Assembly (NCBI RefSeq): GCF_003148765.1
Contig: NZ_QGGV01000015.1
Location: 1-63,516 of the forward strand
Length of the DNA stretch: 63,516 nucleotides
Source of the DNA: Silicimonas algicola
GTDB taxonomy: Bacteria; Pseudomonadota; Alphaproteobacteria; Rhodobacterales; Rhodobacteraceae
Direction: 5' to 3'
Made by a program: the position numbers and the translations under genes
Shown here: positions 49,219-57,202 of the stretch, in pieces
Layout: each line of letters starts with the position of its first letter
How positions within the stretch are numbered: the first letter of the stretch is position 1
Notes under the pieces: model-generated
What the model saw: only the letters and a program-made list of their open reading frames with translations
Databases searched by the model: none
Told to the model about the DNA's origin: nothing

Positions 49219-52104
49219 CTATTTCTCCTCTTTGACGATACGTGACCGCGTCGACGGGTCGTAGTCCATGGGTTCCGGATTGACCGTTTCGCCCGCGTAG
49301 TGCGCGATCCGCGACAGGCTGTAGAGCATCAGCATCACCGCCCCCAGAACCGCCAGGAACACACCGAGATCGAACAGCATTGCAGTGGCGAGTTCGAATT
49401 CCTCGATCGGCGGAAAGTGGAAATAGTCATAGCCGCTGGTCAGGAACGGCTTTCCGCCCAGCCATGCGCCGGCGCCGGTCAGGCCGGCGATCACCACGCC
49501 CCAACCAATCATCGTGTGATATTCGATCCGCTGGCGGCTCTGGGTCCAGGCGAAGCCCGACGCCATGTATTGCATGAGCAGCGCGATCGACACGACTAGA
49601 CCGGCGACGAAACCTCCGCCCGGCTGGTTGTGCCCGCGCAGAAAGATATAGATCCCCACAAGGATGGCCATCGGCATCATCACGCGGGTCGCGATGACCA
49701 TCATCAGAGGATGTCGATCCCGGGAGCGGTCACTCGAATAGTCGGTATTGCGCAATTTGCGCGCGGCCGGACCGTTCAGGAGCGCCTCCATCACCGCATA
49801 GATGATGAGCCCCGCGATCCCCAGGACGATAATCTCGCCATAGGTATCGTAACCGCGGAAATCGACGAGAATGACGTTCACGACGTTGGTTCCGCCGCCG
49901 CCCTCGTAGGAATTCGCGAGATGATATTCGGAGATTGACGGCGTATCGCGCAGCAGGAACATGTAGGCAAGGGCACCCACTCCTGCCCCGGCCGCGACAG
50001 CGATCACGCCGTCTCTGATCCTCCGCCCGACAGAACTTTCGACCGGCGACACCTTGGGCATGTAGTGGAGCGCCAGCAGTAGTAGCATGATGGTCACTGT
50101 CTCGACCGATATCTGCGTCAGGGCCAGGTCCGGGGCCGAAAGGTAGACGAAGCCCACCGAAACCGTCAGGCCGATGACGCCGATCACGACGAGCGCCCGG
50201 AACCGGTCGCGATGCATCAGCACGACCGATCCCGTCGCCACCAGCAGAAGGACCCAGCCCACCAGAACTACCGGCGGGACCGGCAAGAGGTCGCGCGTGG
50301 CCGCAGGCAATCCGCCACCGCGCCAGGCGAGGTAGCCGAGTACAGTGGTGGAGGCGACGAAGATCGCCAGGTAACGGGACATCGCGCCGTCATGGGTCAG
50401 TTGCGTGAAGCGCTGCGACAGACCGGTTGCCCCGCCGACCACGCTGTCGAAGATCGCCTTGGCCTCGGGCCGGCGCGCGGCGATCCAGGCCCGGTCAAGC
50501 GGATGATGGATCGCCAGCAGGGCCGCCCCGCCCAGAACCGCGATGGCCGACATGAAGAGCGCGGGCGTGACCCCGTGCCATATCTTGAGATGGAACTCGG
50601 GCAATACACCCCCGGTCACCGCGCCCGCCGCAACACGCACGAGCGGCTCGACGATGTGCGGAAGGAGGCCGATCAGGACGACTAGCCCGACCAGCAGGGC
50701 GGGCGCGACCCACAGGCCGAATGGCGGGTCGTGCGGTTTGTGGGGATAGTCCGCGCGCACCGGACCAAGGAAGACATGCCCGATGAAACGGAAAGAATAT
50801 GCGACCGACAAAAGCGCGCCCAACGTGGCGAGCGCGGGCAGCGCGTAGGGGCTGCCCGCCCACGTCGTGTGCGCGGCCTCCTCAAGCATCAGTTCCTTGG
50901 ACAGAAAGCCGTTCAGCAGCGGAATGCCCGCCATCGACAGCGCCGCGAGCGCACCGATGACGAAGGTCACGGGCATGAGTGTTCTGAGCCCGCCAAGTCG
51001 CTTGATGTCGCGCGTATGCGCTTCATGGTCGATGATGCCTGCGGTCATGAAGAGCGCGGCCTTGAACGTCAGGTGGTTGATGATGTGAAAGACAGCCACA
51101 ACCGCCGCCATCGGTGTCCCGAATCCCAGCAGCATCGTCATCAGGCCCAGATGACTGACCGTCGAGAAGGCCAGGAGCGCCTTCAGATCGTCCTTGAACA
51201 GCGCGATCAGTGCGCCCAGCACCATGGTGACCAGCCCTGTGGTCGCGACGATGTAGAACCACGCGTCGGTACCTGCCAGCACCGGCCACATCCGCGCCAT
51301 CAGGAACACGCCCGCCTTTACCATGGTGGCCGAATGCAGATAGGCCGAGACCGGCGTCGGCGCGGCCATCGCGTGCGGCAGCCAGAAGTGGAACGGGAAC
51401 TGCGCCGACTTGGTGAATGCGCCCAGCAGGATCAGGATCAGCGCCGGCATGTACCATTCCGAAGTCCGGATCGCCTCGCCCTGCAAGAGGATGTCGGTCA
51501 GCTTGTAGCTCCCGGCGATCTCGCCGAGGATCAGCATTCCGGCGATCATCGCCAGCCCACCGCCACCGGTCACAGCAAGCGCCATCCGCGCGCCTTGTCG
51601 CCCCTCGGGCAGGTGCTTCCAGTAACCGATCAGGAGAAATGACGAGAGGCTCGTGAGTTCCCAGAAAACCAGCAAGAGCAGGATGTTGTCGGAAAGCACG
51701 ATGCCGAGCATCGCCCCCTGGAACAGCAGAAGGAACGTGTAGAACTGGCCCATCGGATCATCGCCCGAAAGGTAAAACCGCGCATAAAGCGTGATCAGCA
51801 GCCCGACGCCGAGTATCATCACCGCGAACAGAAGGCCAAGTCCGTCGAGGAAGAACGCGACCGAGAGCCCGAGTTGCGGCAGCCAGGCAAGCTCCACAGC
51901 GATCACTTGCCCGTCCATCACCGAGGGGGCGAGCAGCAGCAGCATGATCAAGGAAAGTGCCGTAGGAAGTGCGGTGAAGATCGCACACGAATTTCGCCCG
52001 GCGCGGATCATGGGCCCCGGAAACAGCGCGCCGATGAACGGGAGCAGCACGATGATGATGAGCGATAAGTCGTTCACGACTACAGTTGCTTCCTGCTCGG
52101 TCAC
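49219..52104 (-). CDS. mrpA: Mrp-type Na+/H+ antiporter subunits A and B fused
   Basis: This encodes 961 residues from a GTG at 52104; a second GTG at 52077 (followed by NDLSLI) is an alternative start with a better-spaced AGGAAG. Residues 1-790 are MrpA, a NuoL-like protein with LLLFQGAMLGIVLSDNILLL, FPFHFWLPHAMAAPTPVSAY and FSTVSHLGLM. The last 160 residues are a MrpB domain (IFLRGHNQPGGGFVAGLVVS). No separate mrpB exists in the operon, so this is the A-B fusion form also known as PhaAB in rhizobia. The complex exchanges Na+ (or K+) for H+ in pH and salt homeostasis. Confidence 0.9.
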   Translation of the reverse strand: MTEQEATVVVNDLSLIIIVLLPFIGALFPGPMIRAGRNSCAIFTALPTALSLIMLLLLAPSVMDGQVIAVELAWLPQLGLSVAFFLDGLGLLFAVMILGVGLLITLYARFYLSGDDPMGQFYTFLLLFQGAMLGIVLSDNILLLLVFWELTSLSSFLLIGYWKHLPEGRQGARMALAVTGGGGLAMIAGMLILGEIAGSYKLTDILLQGEAIRTSEWYMPALILILLGAFTKSAQFPFHFWLPHAMAAPTPVSAYLHSATMVKAGVFLMARMWPVLAGTDAWFYIVATTGLVTMVLGALIALFKDDLKALLAFSTVSHLGLMTMLLGFGTPMAAVVAVFHIINHLTFKAALFMTAGIIDHEAHTRDIKRLGGLRTLMPVTFVIGALAALSMAGIPLLNGFLSKELMLEEAAHTTWAGSPYALPALATLGALLSVAYSFRFIGHVFLGPVRADYPHKPHDPPFGLWVAPALLVGLVVLIGLLPHIVEPLVRVAAGAVTGGVLPEFHLKIWHGVTPALFMSAIAVLGGAALLAIHHPLDRAWIAARRPEAKAIFDSVVGGATGLSQRFTQLTHDGAMSRYLAIFVASTTVLGYLAWRGGGLPAATRDLLPVPPVVLVGWVLLLVATGSVVLMHRDRFRALVVIGVIGLTVSVGFVYLSAPDLALTQISVETVTIMLLLLALHYMPKVSPVESSVGRRIRDGVIAVAAGAGVGALAYMFLLRDTPSISEYHLANSYEGGGGTNVVNVILVDFRGYDTYGEIIVLGIAGLIIYAVMEALLNGPAARKLRNTDYSSDRSRDRHPLMMVIATRVMMPMAILVGIYIFLRGHNQPGGGFVAGLVVSIALLMQYMASGFAWTQSRQRIEYHTMIGWGVVIAGLTGAGAWLGGKPFLTSGYDYFHFPPIEEFELATAMLFDLGVFLAVLGAVMLMLYSLSRIAHYAGETVNPEPMDYDPSTRSRIVKEEK

Positions 52105-52119
52105 AGCGGTGTCTTCAGG

Positions 52120-52686
52120 TCAATAATGCACGGAAAATTGGCATCGGGTCGGTTCATTGGCTGGCGTGTGAACGATCGGTTCTGTAGCGGAGCAGCGGTC
52201 ATTCGGACACAGATCCGTCTGCTGACAGGCCGATGAAAAGGGCACCGGTGCCAAAACACGAGTATACTCCGCATGCACTGGCGATACCGCCATCAACACC
52301 GTTATTCTCGACTGGGACACGACACTCTCCAAAGTCGTTTGTCGCACTCCATCGAAAAGCCCTCGGCTGCGGTGCCTGCTAACCACCGCCCGATGGAATC
52401 CCACAGAAATGACGATATCGACCTGGCGCGGGATGGGATCGCCAACATCGCCGGCCAAGTTGGCGGCAGACGGCTCCAGATGGGCATGGCATTTTTCGAC
52501 CAGTTCCCCCGCCACGCTCTCCGGAGCGCTGTGGTCGACGATAGACACCAGAGTCGCGCAGGCACCCGGCTCTCTGGCCAGAAGAAAACGCCTTTGGAGA
52601 GCGCGATCTGACCGCTCAGAAAGATCGGAAGCGATCACGATGGATTGAATGTTCCTGCTCCTGTGTCCGTTGTGCGGGAGCGGCAA
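52120..52686 (-). pseudogene. degraded universal stress protein gene
   Basis: The minus strand encodes SIVIASDLSERSDRALQRRFLLAR, ATLVSIVDHSAPESVAGELVEKCHAHLE and RGLFDGVRQTTLESVVSQSRITVLMAVSP, which are recognisable UspA segments. The middle (about DVGDPIPRQVDIVISVGFHRAVVSRHRSRG) is shorter than expected and the C-terminal half after APVPFSS is unlike the family. The only long start is TTG. An inactivated or partly deleted gene is most likely; a diverged functional protein is possible. Confidence 0.5.
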
Positions 52687-53009
52687 GGCCGAACCTGCGC
52701 CCTGAGCGGATCATGACCCTTGATGGGATGCAACTCAAGCAGAGGGATCGTTTCGTCCTGCGGTCGATTGTCCGGCCACGAAAGGGCGCAGCTCTCCCGA
52801 TTGCTCATTCGCGGTTGCAGGGACGTTCGTCGGTGAGGGCGTGACCAAGGCGTCGACGCGGACACCTTCGCCAGCGAAACAACCGCCCAGTGGGGAACAT
52901 TATCCCTTTGCCGGTGTTCTCAAATCGTAAATGTCGCCACACACGGCCCGACCCGGCCCGGCGAACCGAGCCTAGCGGCACAGTTTCCTTGCAGTCTCAC
53001 GGTGGACAC
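52687..53009. other. intergenic gap holding a stress promoter
   Basis: 323 bases upstream of the membrane protein at 53010. Apart from the EcfG-type promoter at 52894-52918 (listed separately), nothing was recognised. Confidence 0.5.
52894..52918 (+). promoter_or_regulatory. EcfG-type general stress promoter (GGAAC-N16-TGTT)
   Basis: GGAAC is at 52894-52898 and TGTT at 52915-52918, spacer 16. It lies 91 bases before the ATG of the membrane protein gene. The -35 and -10 boxes are identical to those at 238, 6566 and 8817. Confidence 0.65.
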
Positions 53010-54422
53010 ATGGGATATTCTAGTTCCTTACAGCAGGGATCGCTGCCCGAAGATCTTCCTGCCGATGTGCGGAAAGTGCTTGAAAGGATGAACTTCGAAG
53101 AGCGGCTGGAGGACGCGCGCGCGCGCCGCAAGATCGCTCTTGCCCAGAAAAGAGCCCCTCGCTCTGAATTGTCTCTGAAGTCCGAGCAGGCGATGGACGA
53201 CACGCCCGCGCCGGACGCAACTTTTGTTGAGGAGTCGGCGCAGCCGTCGGCGCTCGTCCGCACGCGTCCGGTGATCGGGGGTCTCTCCGCCGCCGTCGGC
53301 GTCTTTGCCGCCTTCGCCGTTATCGCCGAACGCCTGAACGTCATGCCGCAGCTGCATGTCTTCTCGGCCTCGGTCTCGCCACAGGTCCACGCGGAGCCGC
53401 CGGTCGCGATCTCGGAGCCGTCTGTCAGCCTGTCCGCAACGGCATCCGACGCCGCGTCTTTTTCAAGCCAAGCGCTGCCTGAGGCTGGACTCCCGGCGGC
53501 CGAGTTGCGGTGGTCGAGCCTGCCGCCCCCGGGTCTGGAAGACGCTTCGGCGGAGGCAGCCGTTCGGACGGTGGCCGTCGCGCCGTCGCGGATCGCCGCC
53601 CTCTCGGCGCCCGTCCAACGAGCAGAGGTCGAAGCGCCGCAGATCGCCCCCCTGGCGCTGCCGGGCATGTCTACCGTGCCATCTAGGGGCGGTCCCGCAA
53701 CCTTGATCAGCGCCGCCCTTTCGGCGGAACCGCCGAAGGCAAAGGAGCCGGTACCAGCTTTCAAGCGCGCGAGACCGATGGACCTGCGCGTCTTCGTCCC
53801 GAACCTCGCGCCGGCCGGCACGATGCAAGACGTGCAGGATCGCATCGTGAGGTCCGGCTATGTCGTGACCGACGCGTCCGACGTCCCCCACTCGATCTCG
53901 CAAACCCAGGTCCGCTACTATCAGCGGGCCTACCGCGATCAGGCCGAGGCGCTGGCCGAGGCGCTGGGCGCACGCCCCCGTGACTTTTCCGACCGTTCGG
54001 GGACCGCCACGGAAGGGGTGGTGGAACTCTGGCTCGCGGGCGACGGAGCGGCCCCGGTTGCCCCGTTACGTTCTTCGGTTTCCCGCAACGTCGTCGCACC
54101 CGCTAGCGTCGCCGCAAAGGAAAGGGAGGTCCGGGTCCTTCGCACCACCAGAACGCAGTCTGAAGGAGGCGGACTTGGCGCGCTCCTCGGTGCGGTGATT
54201 GGCGGCGGGCGCGACATCTCCGCCCCGAATTCCGGCGACAGGGGACCTATCGGTAGTCCTTCAATAAGCAAACCATCAGGGGGAGCGCCTGCGACGGACG
54301 CTGGAGGTTCAGGCTCGAAAGGAAACAAAGGCAAGGGCGGCAGCAAAGGCAAGGGTGGCGGCAACGGCAAGGGCAAAGGTGGCGACGGCGGTAAAGGCAA
54401 AGATGGGAAGGGTAAAGGCTAG
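53010..54422 (+). CDS. single-pass membrane protein with LytR_C-like domain and Gly/Lys tail
   Basis: This encodes 470 residues from an ATG at 53010; a GTG frame reaching back to 52890 would overlap the promoter and is rejected. Residues about 20-65 are charged and helical. One membrane helix is near 90-110 (VIGGLSAAVGVFAAFAVI). A long Pro/Ala/Ser-rich linker follows. A compact domain near 270-370 (LRVFVPNLAPAGTMQDVQDRIVRSGY) recalls the LytR C-terminal or envelope-binding fold. The last 45 residues alternate Gly, Lys, Ser and Asn (KGNKGKGG) and are strongly basic. It is probably an envelope protein induced by stress. Confidence 0.6.
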   Translation: MGYSSSLQQGSLPEDLPADVRKVLERMNFEERLEDARARRKIALAQKRAPRSELSLKSEQAMDDTPAPDATFVEESAQPSALVRTRPVIGGLSAAVGVFAAFAVIAERLNVMPQLHVFSASVSPQVHAEPPVAISEPSVSLSATASDAASFSSQALPEAGLPAAELRWSSLPPPGLEDASAEAAVRTVAVAPSRIAALSAPVQRAEVEAPQIAPLALPGMSTVPSRGGPATLISAALSAEPPKAKEPVPAFKRARPMDLRVFVPNLAPAGTMQDVQDRIVRSGYVVTDASDVPHSISQTQVRYYQRAYRDQAEALAEALGARPRDFSDRSGTATEGVVELWLAGDGAAPVAPLRSSVSRNVVAPASVAAKEREVRVLRTTRTQSEGGGLGALLGAVIGGGRDISAPNSGDRGPIGSPSISKPSGGAPATDAGGSGSKGNKGKGGSKGKGGGNGKGKGGDGGKGKDGKGKG

Positions 54423-54572
54423 CGTGTCTTGCTAAGCCTGCTGAACCGAACGTTGCGAGTATTACGAGCCACTCTGGGTCTTTGACGCCGAACTCAAGAA
54501 CGGACCGGGCTGTATCTTGCCTTCGGCCGAGATTGGACGGCACAAAACCGCCATGGCTCTGACGGCCTCTCG

Positions 54573-54830
54573 TCAGCTTGCCAACCGTTCCAACAGGTTC
54601 TGCACGTTCCTGCCACCGCCCGCCGCGCCAGCATCCCGCGGGAATTTAGCTCTCCTGCAATCTCTCGCAGGGTCATCGTGCCCTGCGCCTGGATGGCCTC
54701 GACCACCGGACGCAGTCCCGCGGCAAACTCATCTGCGTTCCGAGCCACCGTCTCTCGCAGCGCCCGACCGCCCTTGCCGGCCCACCTCAGCGCCGCTGCT
54801 CCGTTCGGACTGTTCCGGCCGTATCCCTGT
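54573..54830 (-). pseudogene. third resolvase-family C-terminal remnant
   Basis: The minus strand reads LRETVARNADEFAAGLRPVVEAI, MTLREIAGELNSRGMLARR and, after a frameshift, VQNLLERLAS and stop. It lacks the catalytic domain. It has the same orientation and end sequence as the remnants at 36.5 and 37.5 kb and abuts repeat copy 2. Confidence 0.65.
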
Positions 54831-55558
54831 CGATGAGACCCTGGCGGTCAGAGGTCTGCAAGTTGCGTTCGCTCTGGGTGATGACGCGGCCTTCACAGGT
54901 GAAGATGCACTGACATCGAAGTGTTCGGCCCAACTTGGAAATAGTAAATTTGATAAGTGACTTACAAGCTGAACACCAAATCGGAGCAGTCATCAGGTCG
55001 AGAGAATATCGGTCCGGAGAGAACGCCCTTTGGCATCTTCGCACCAAGGAAGTGTTGAGCCCCGCGCGCATAACCCTTTAGCTAAACGAAGAATTCTTGC
55101 CTGAGGACGACGGGGAGAACGCTTTCTCAAGGGCCAGTGGCGGAGGAGACGGGACTGGGATCCAACGTTCTCCACCTTTTAAGCTGTTGAATTATAACGC
55201 GTATCAAAGTTGCAATAGGGCCACGTGATCAGTGGCGACTGAAATCGAACCGCGGACAGAAGATGCCCTGCCGCGATCCGGCGGCGGGGCGGCGGGGCGG
55301 CTACGAATTTATTGGGGCTGCCACAAACCGTGTTGGTTCGCTTCGCTTTGGCTCGCAAGAGCCCTACTTGCTCCGATTTTTCCGACGGGGAGGATGCCCT
55401 TGCTACACCACAACTTTGGCCGTTTTCTCGATTCGACACGCTGAACCCGGCCAAGTAAACACTTGGGGGCGCCTTTTTCAGGCCGACGCTGGCTGCCTCT
55501 GCCGGATGCCCCGATGGCATGGTAGTGCGTCCAGAACATTCATTATCGGACCCGCATC
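54831..55558. other. gene-poor stretch containing repeat copy 2
   Basis: This holds the repeat at 54910-55285 and then about 270 bases without a recognised gene up to the acyltransferase start. Short frames are not supported by ribosome sites. Confidence 0.5.
54910..55285 (+). repeat. diverged direct repeat, copy 2 (island right boundary)
   Basis: This carries the same series of conserved blocks as 41686-42085 in the same order. It begins at CTGACATCGAAGTG (54910), passes the GGGCCAGTGGCGG block near 55131-55143 and ends with ACTGAAATCGAACC (about 55238). It is preceded by resolvase debris. The 13.2 kb between the two copies contain SulP, the mrp operon and stress genes. Confidence 0.65.
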
Positions 55559-56680
55559 GTGGCAAACGTCTCCATCGATCTACAGCGTCATACCGTTCGT
55601 CAGGCATCCGCTGCCGCGTCCCGTTCTGCCTGGATCGACCGGCTGAGGGTCGGACTCACCTGTCTCGTGATCTTTCATCACGCGGCAATCACCTATGGCG
55701 CGAGCGGCAGCTGGTTCTTCAGGGCGACGGAGGAAATAAGCGTTCCTCTGACCTTCCTCGCCGCCGTGAACCAGGCCTTCTTCATGGGGCTGTTCTTCCT
55801 TGTGTCGGGCTATCTCGCGCCGCGGTCTCTCGACCGGAAGGGGCCCGCCGCGTTCCTGAAGGACCGTGCCGTGCGTCTCGGTCTGCCGGTCCTCCTATTT
55901 GGCTTCTTGCTTGGGCCCCTGACCGTGGCTATCGCGCAGGAGCCGCTTGTTAGAATCTGGGGGCGCACGGTTGCGGAGATCATGGACGGCACCTTCATCC
56001 TTGGCCCGCTGTGGTTCCCGGCCGCCCTCCTCGTCTTCTCCGTGGGGTTGGCACTTCTGCCGCGGACGATGCACGCGCCGCGCCCTATCCCCGGCTTTCT
56101 CTCCTGGCTGGCCCTCGCCCTCGTTACGGGCGTGCTCGCGCTCCTGATCCGTCAAGCGGTACCCGTCGGCGCGACGGTACTGGGCTTTCAGCTCGGCTAT
56201 TTCGCGTCCTACGTTGTGCTCTTCGCGCTTGGCGTCACGGCCGGGCGAAACGACTGGCTCGAAGCCCTTCCGAGGCGGGGCATTCTCCTCTCGCTCGCGG
56301 TCGGAGCCGCAGCCCTTCCTGTGCTTCCCATGGCCCTTCTTTCGACCGACGATCCGGCGTTCGAGACCGGGCTGTCCCTCGCGGCGATCGTCTATGCGTT
56401 CTGGGAGCCTCTCGTCGCGCTGGGAGCCATAGCCGGCCTGATCGCCCTGAGCCGGCGCCCGGGATTGGTGTCCGCCCGGGCCCGCACGCGCGCTGCCGCC
56501 AACAGCTATGGCGCCTTTATCTTGCACGCTCCGATCCTCGTCGCGACAAGCCGCGCGCTCGATGCCTTCGGGCTCTCGAACGGACCCGCGCTCATCGTGT
56601 CGGTGACGGCAACGGTCACGATCGCCTTCGTCGTCACCGATGTCCTGCGCCGCTCGCCGCTCATCCGCCGCGTCATCTGA
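55559..56680 (+). CDS. acyltransferase family 3 membrane protein
   Basis: This encodes 373 residues from a GTG at 55559; the start is uncertain because the ribosome site is weak. The pattern is RLRVGLTCLVIFHHAAITYG near residue 30 (the conserved His pair), then about ten membrane helices including FFLVSGYLAPRSL and RAVRLGLPVLLFGF. These are features of the Acyl_transf_3 family, which acylates sugars, lipids or peptidoglycan-linked groups at the inner membrane. No partner gene is adjacent. Confidence 0.8.
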   Translation: MANVSIDLQRHTVRQASAAASRSAWIDRLRVGLTCLVIFHHAAITYGASGSWFFRATEEISVPLTFLAAVNQAFFMGLFFLVSGYLAPRSLDRKGPAAFLKDRAVRLGLPVLLFGFLLGPLTVAIAQEPLVRIWGRTVAEIMDGTFILGPLWFPAALLVFSVGLALLPRTMHAPRPIPGFLSWLALALVTGVLALLIRQAVPVGATVLGFQLGYFASYVVLFALGVTAGRNDWLEALPRRGILLSLAVGAAALPVLPMALLSTDDPAFETGLSLAAIVYAFWEPLVALGAIAGLIALSRRPGLVSARARTRAAANSYGAFILHAPILVATSRALDAFGLSNGPALIVSVTATVTIAFVVTDVLRRSPLIRRVI

Positions 56681-57202
56681 TGCGCGTTCGCTCATTCGCG
56701 AACCCCCCGCTGACTTGAACCGCGCTCATGCCCTCGGAAAATGCTGGCGTCAGATAGGCACACTGCTGCGGGCCGTGATGCTTTCACCTTCCGGCATATC
56801 GATCCTTCCCGACCTTCATGTGGATCGGCCACGCAGGTGCAGCGAACAGCAAGGTACGCATGGCGTGACTAACGCGGTTTGAGGGCCGCCCCAAATTTTT
56901 TCTCCTTCAGAGCAGCGTGATACGGCTCCGCAGCGGCAAACGGAAACATTATAAAGTCGACGTGCGCCCCGTGCCCTTGTTAGGTTTTGACACCGGACGG
57001 ACTCAGGGAGGTCAGCATGACCGGACATCGCAAGCGCGCCACGAGGTTAGAACCCGGCGCCTGTAAGGCACCCCAGCTTGGTCTCAGATCGCCCGGACTT
57101 CTGCGGTCTCTTAACTGATCCCTTCCAAGCTCGCCCATCTCGCGAGCCGCCGGCGGCCGCATTGAGCGAGAGACAGTCATCGTCCGCCGGCTGGAGAATG
57201 AG
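56681..57202. other. intergenic gap with a possible small ORF
   Basis: 522 bases. A 33-codon frame at 57017-57118 (MTGHRKRATRLEPG...) begins 5 bases after a GGGAGG ribosome-like site. It is basic and resembles no family known to me, so it is not listed as a gene. The upstream region of the large secreted protein lies here. Confidence 0.4.

Noticed and set aside
57017-57118. 33-codon ORF with a GGGAGG site
   Set aside because: Basic low-information sequence with no family resemblance; likely chance in high-GC DNA.
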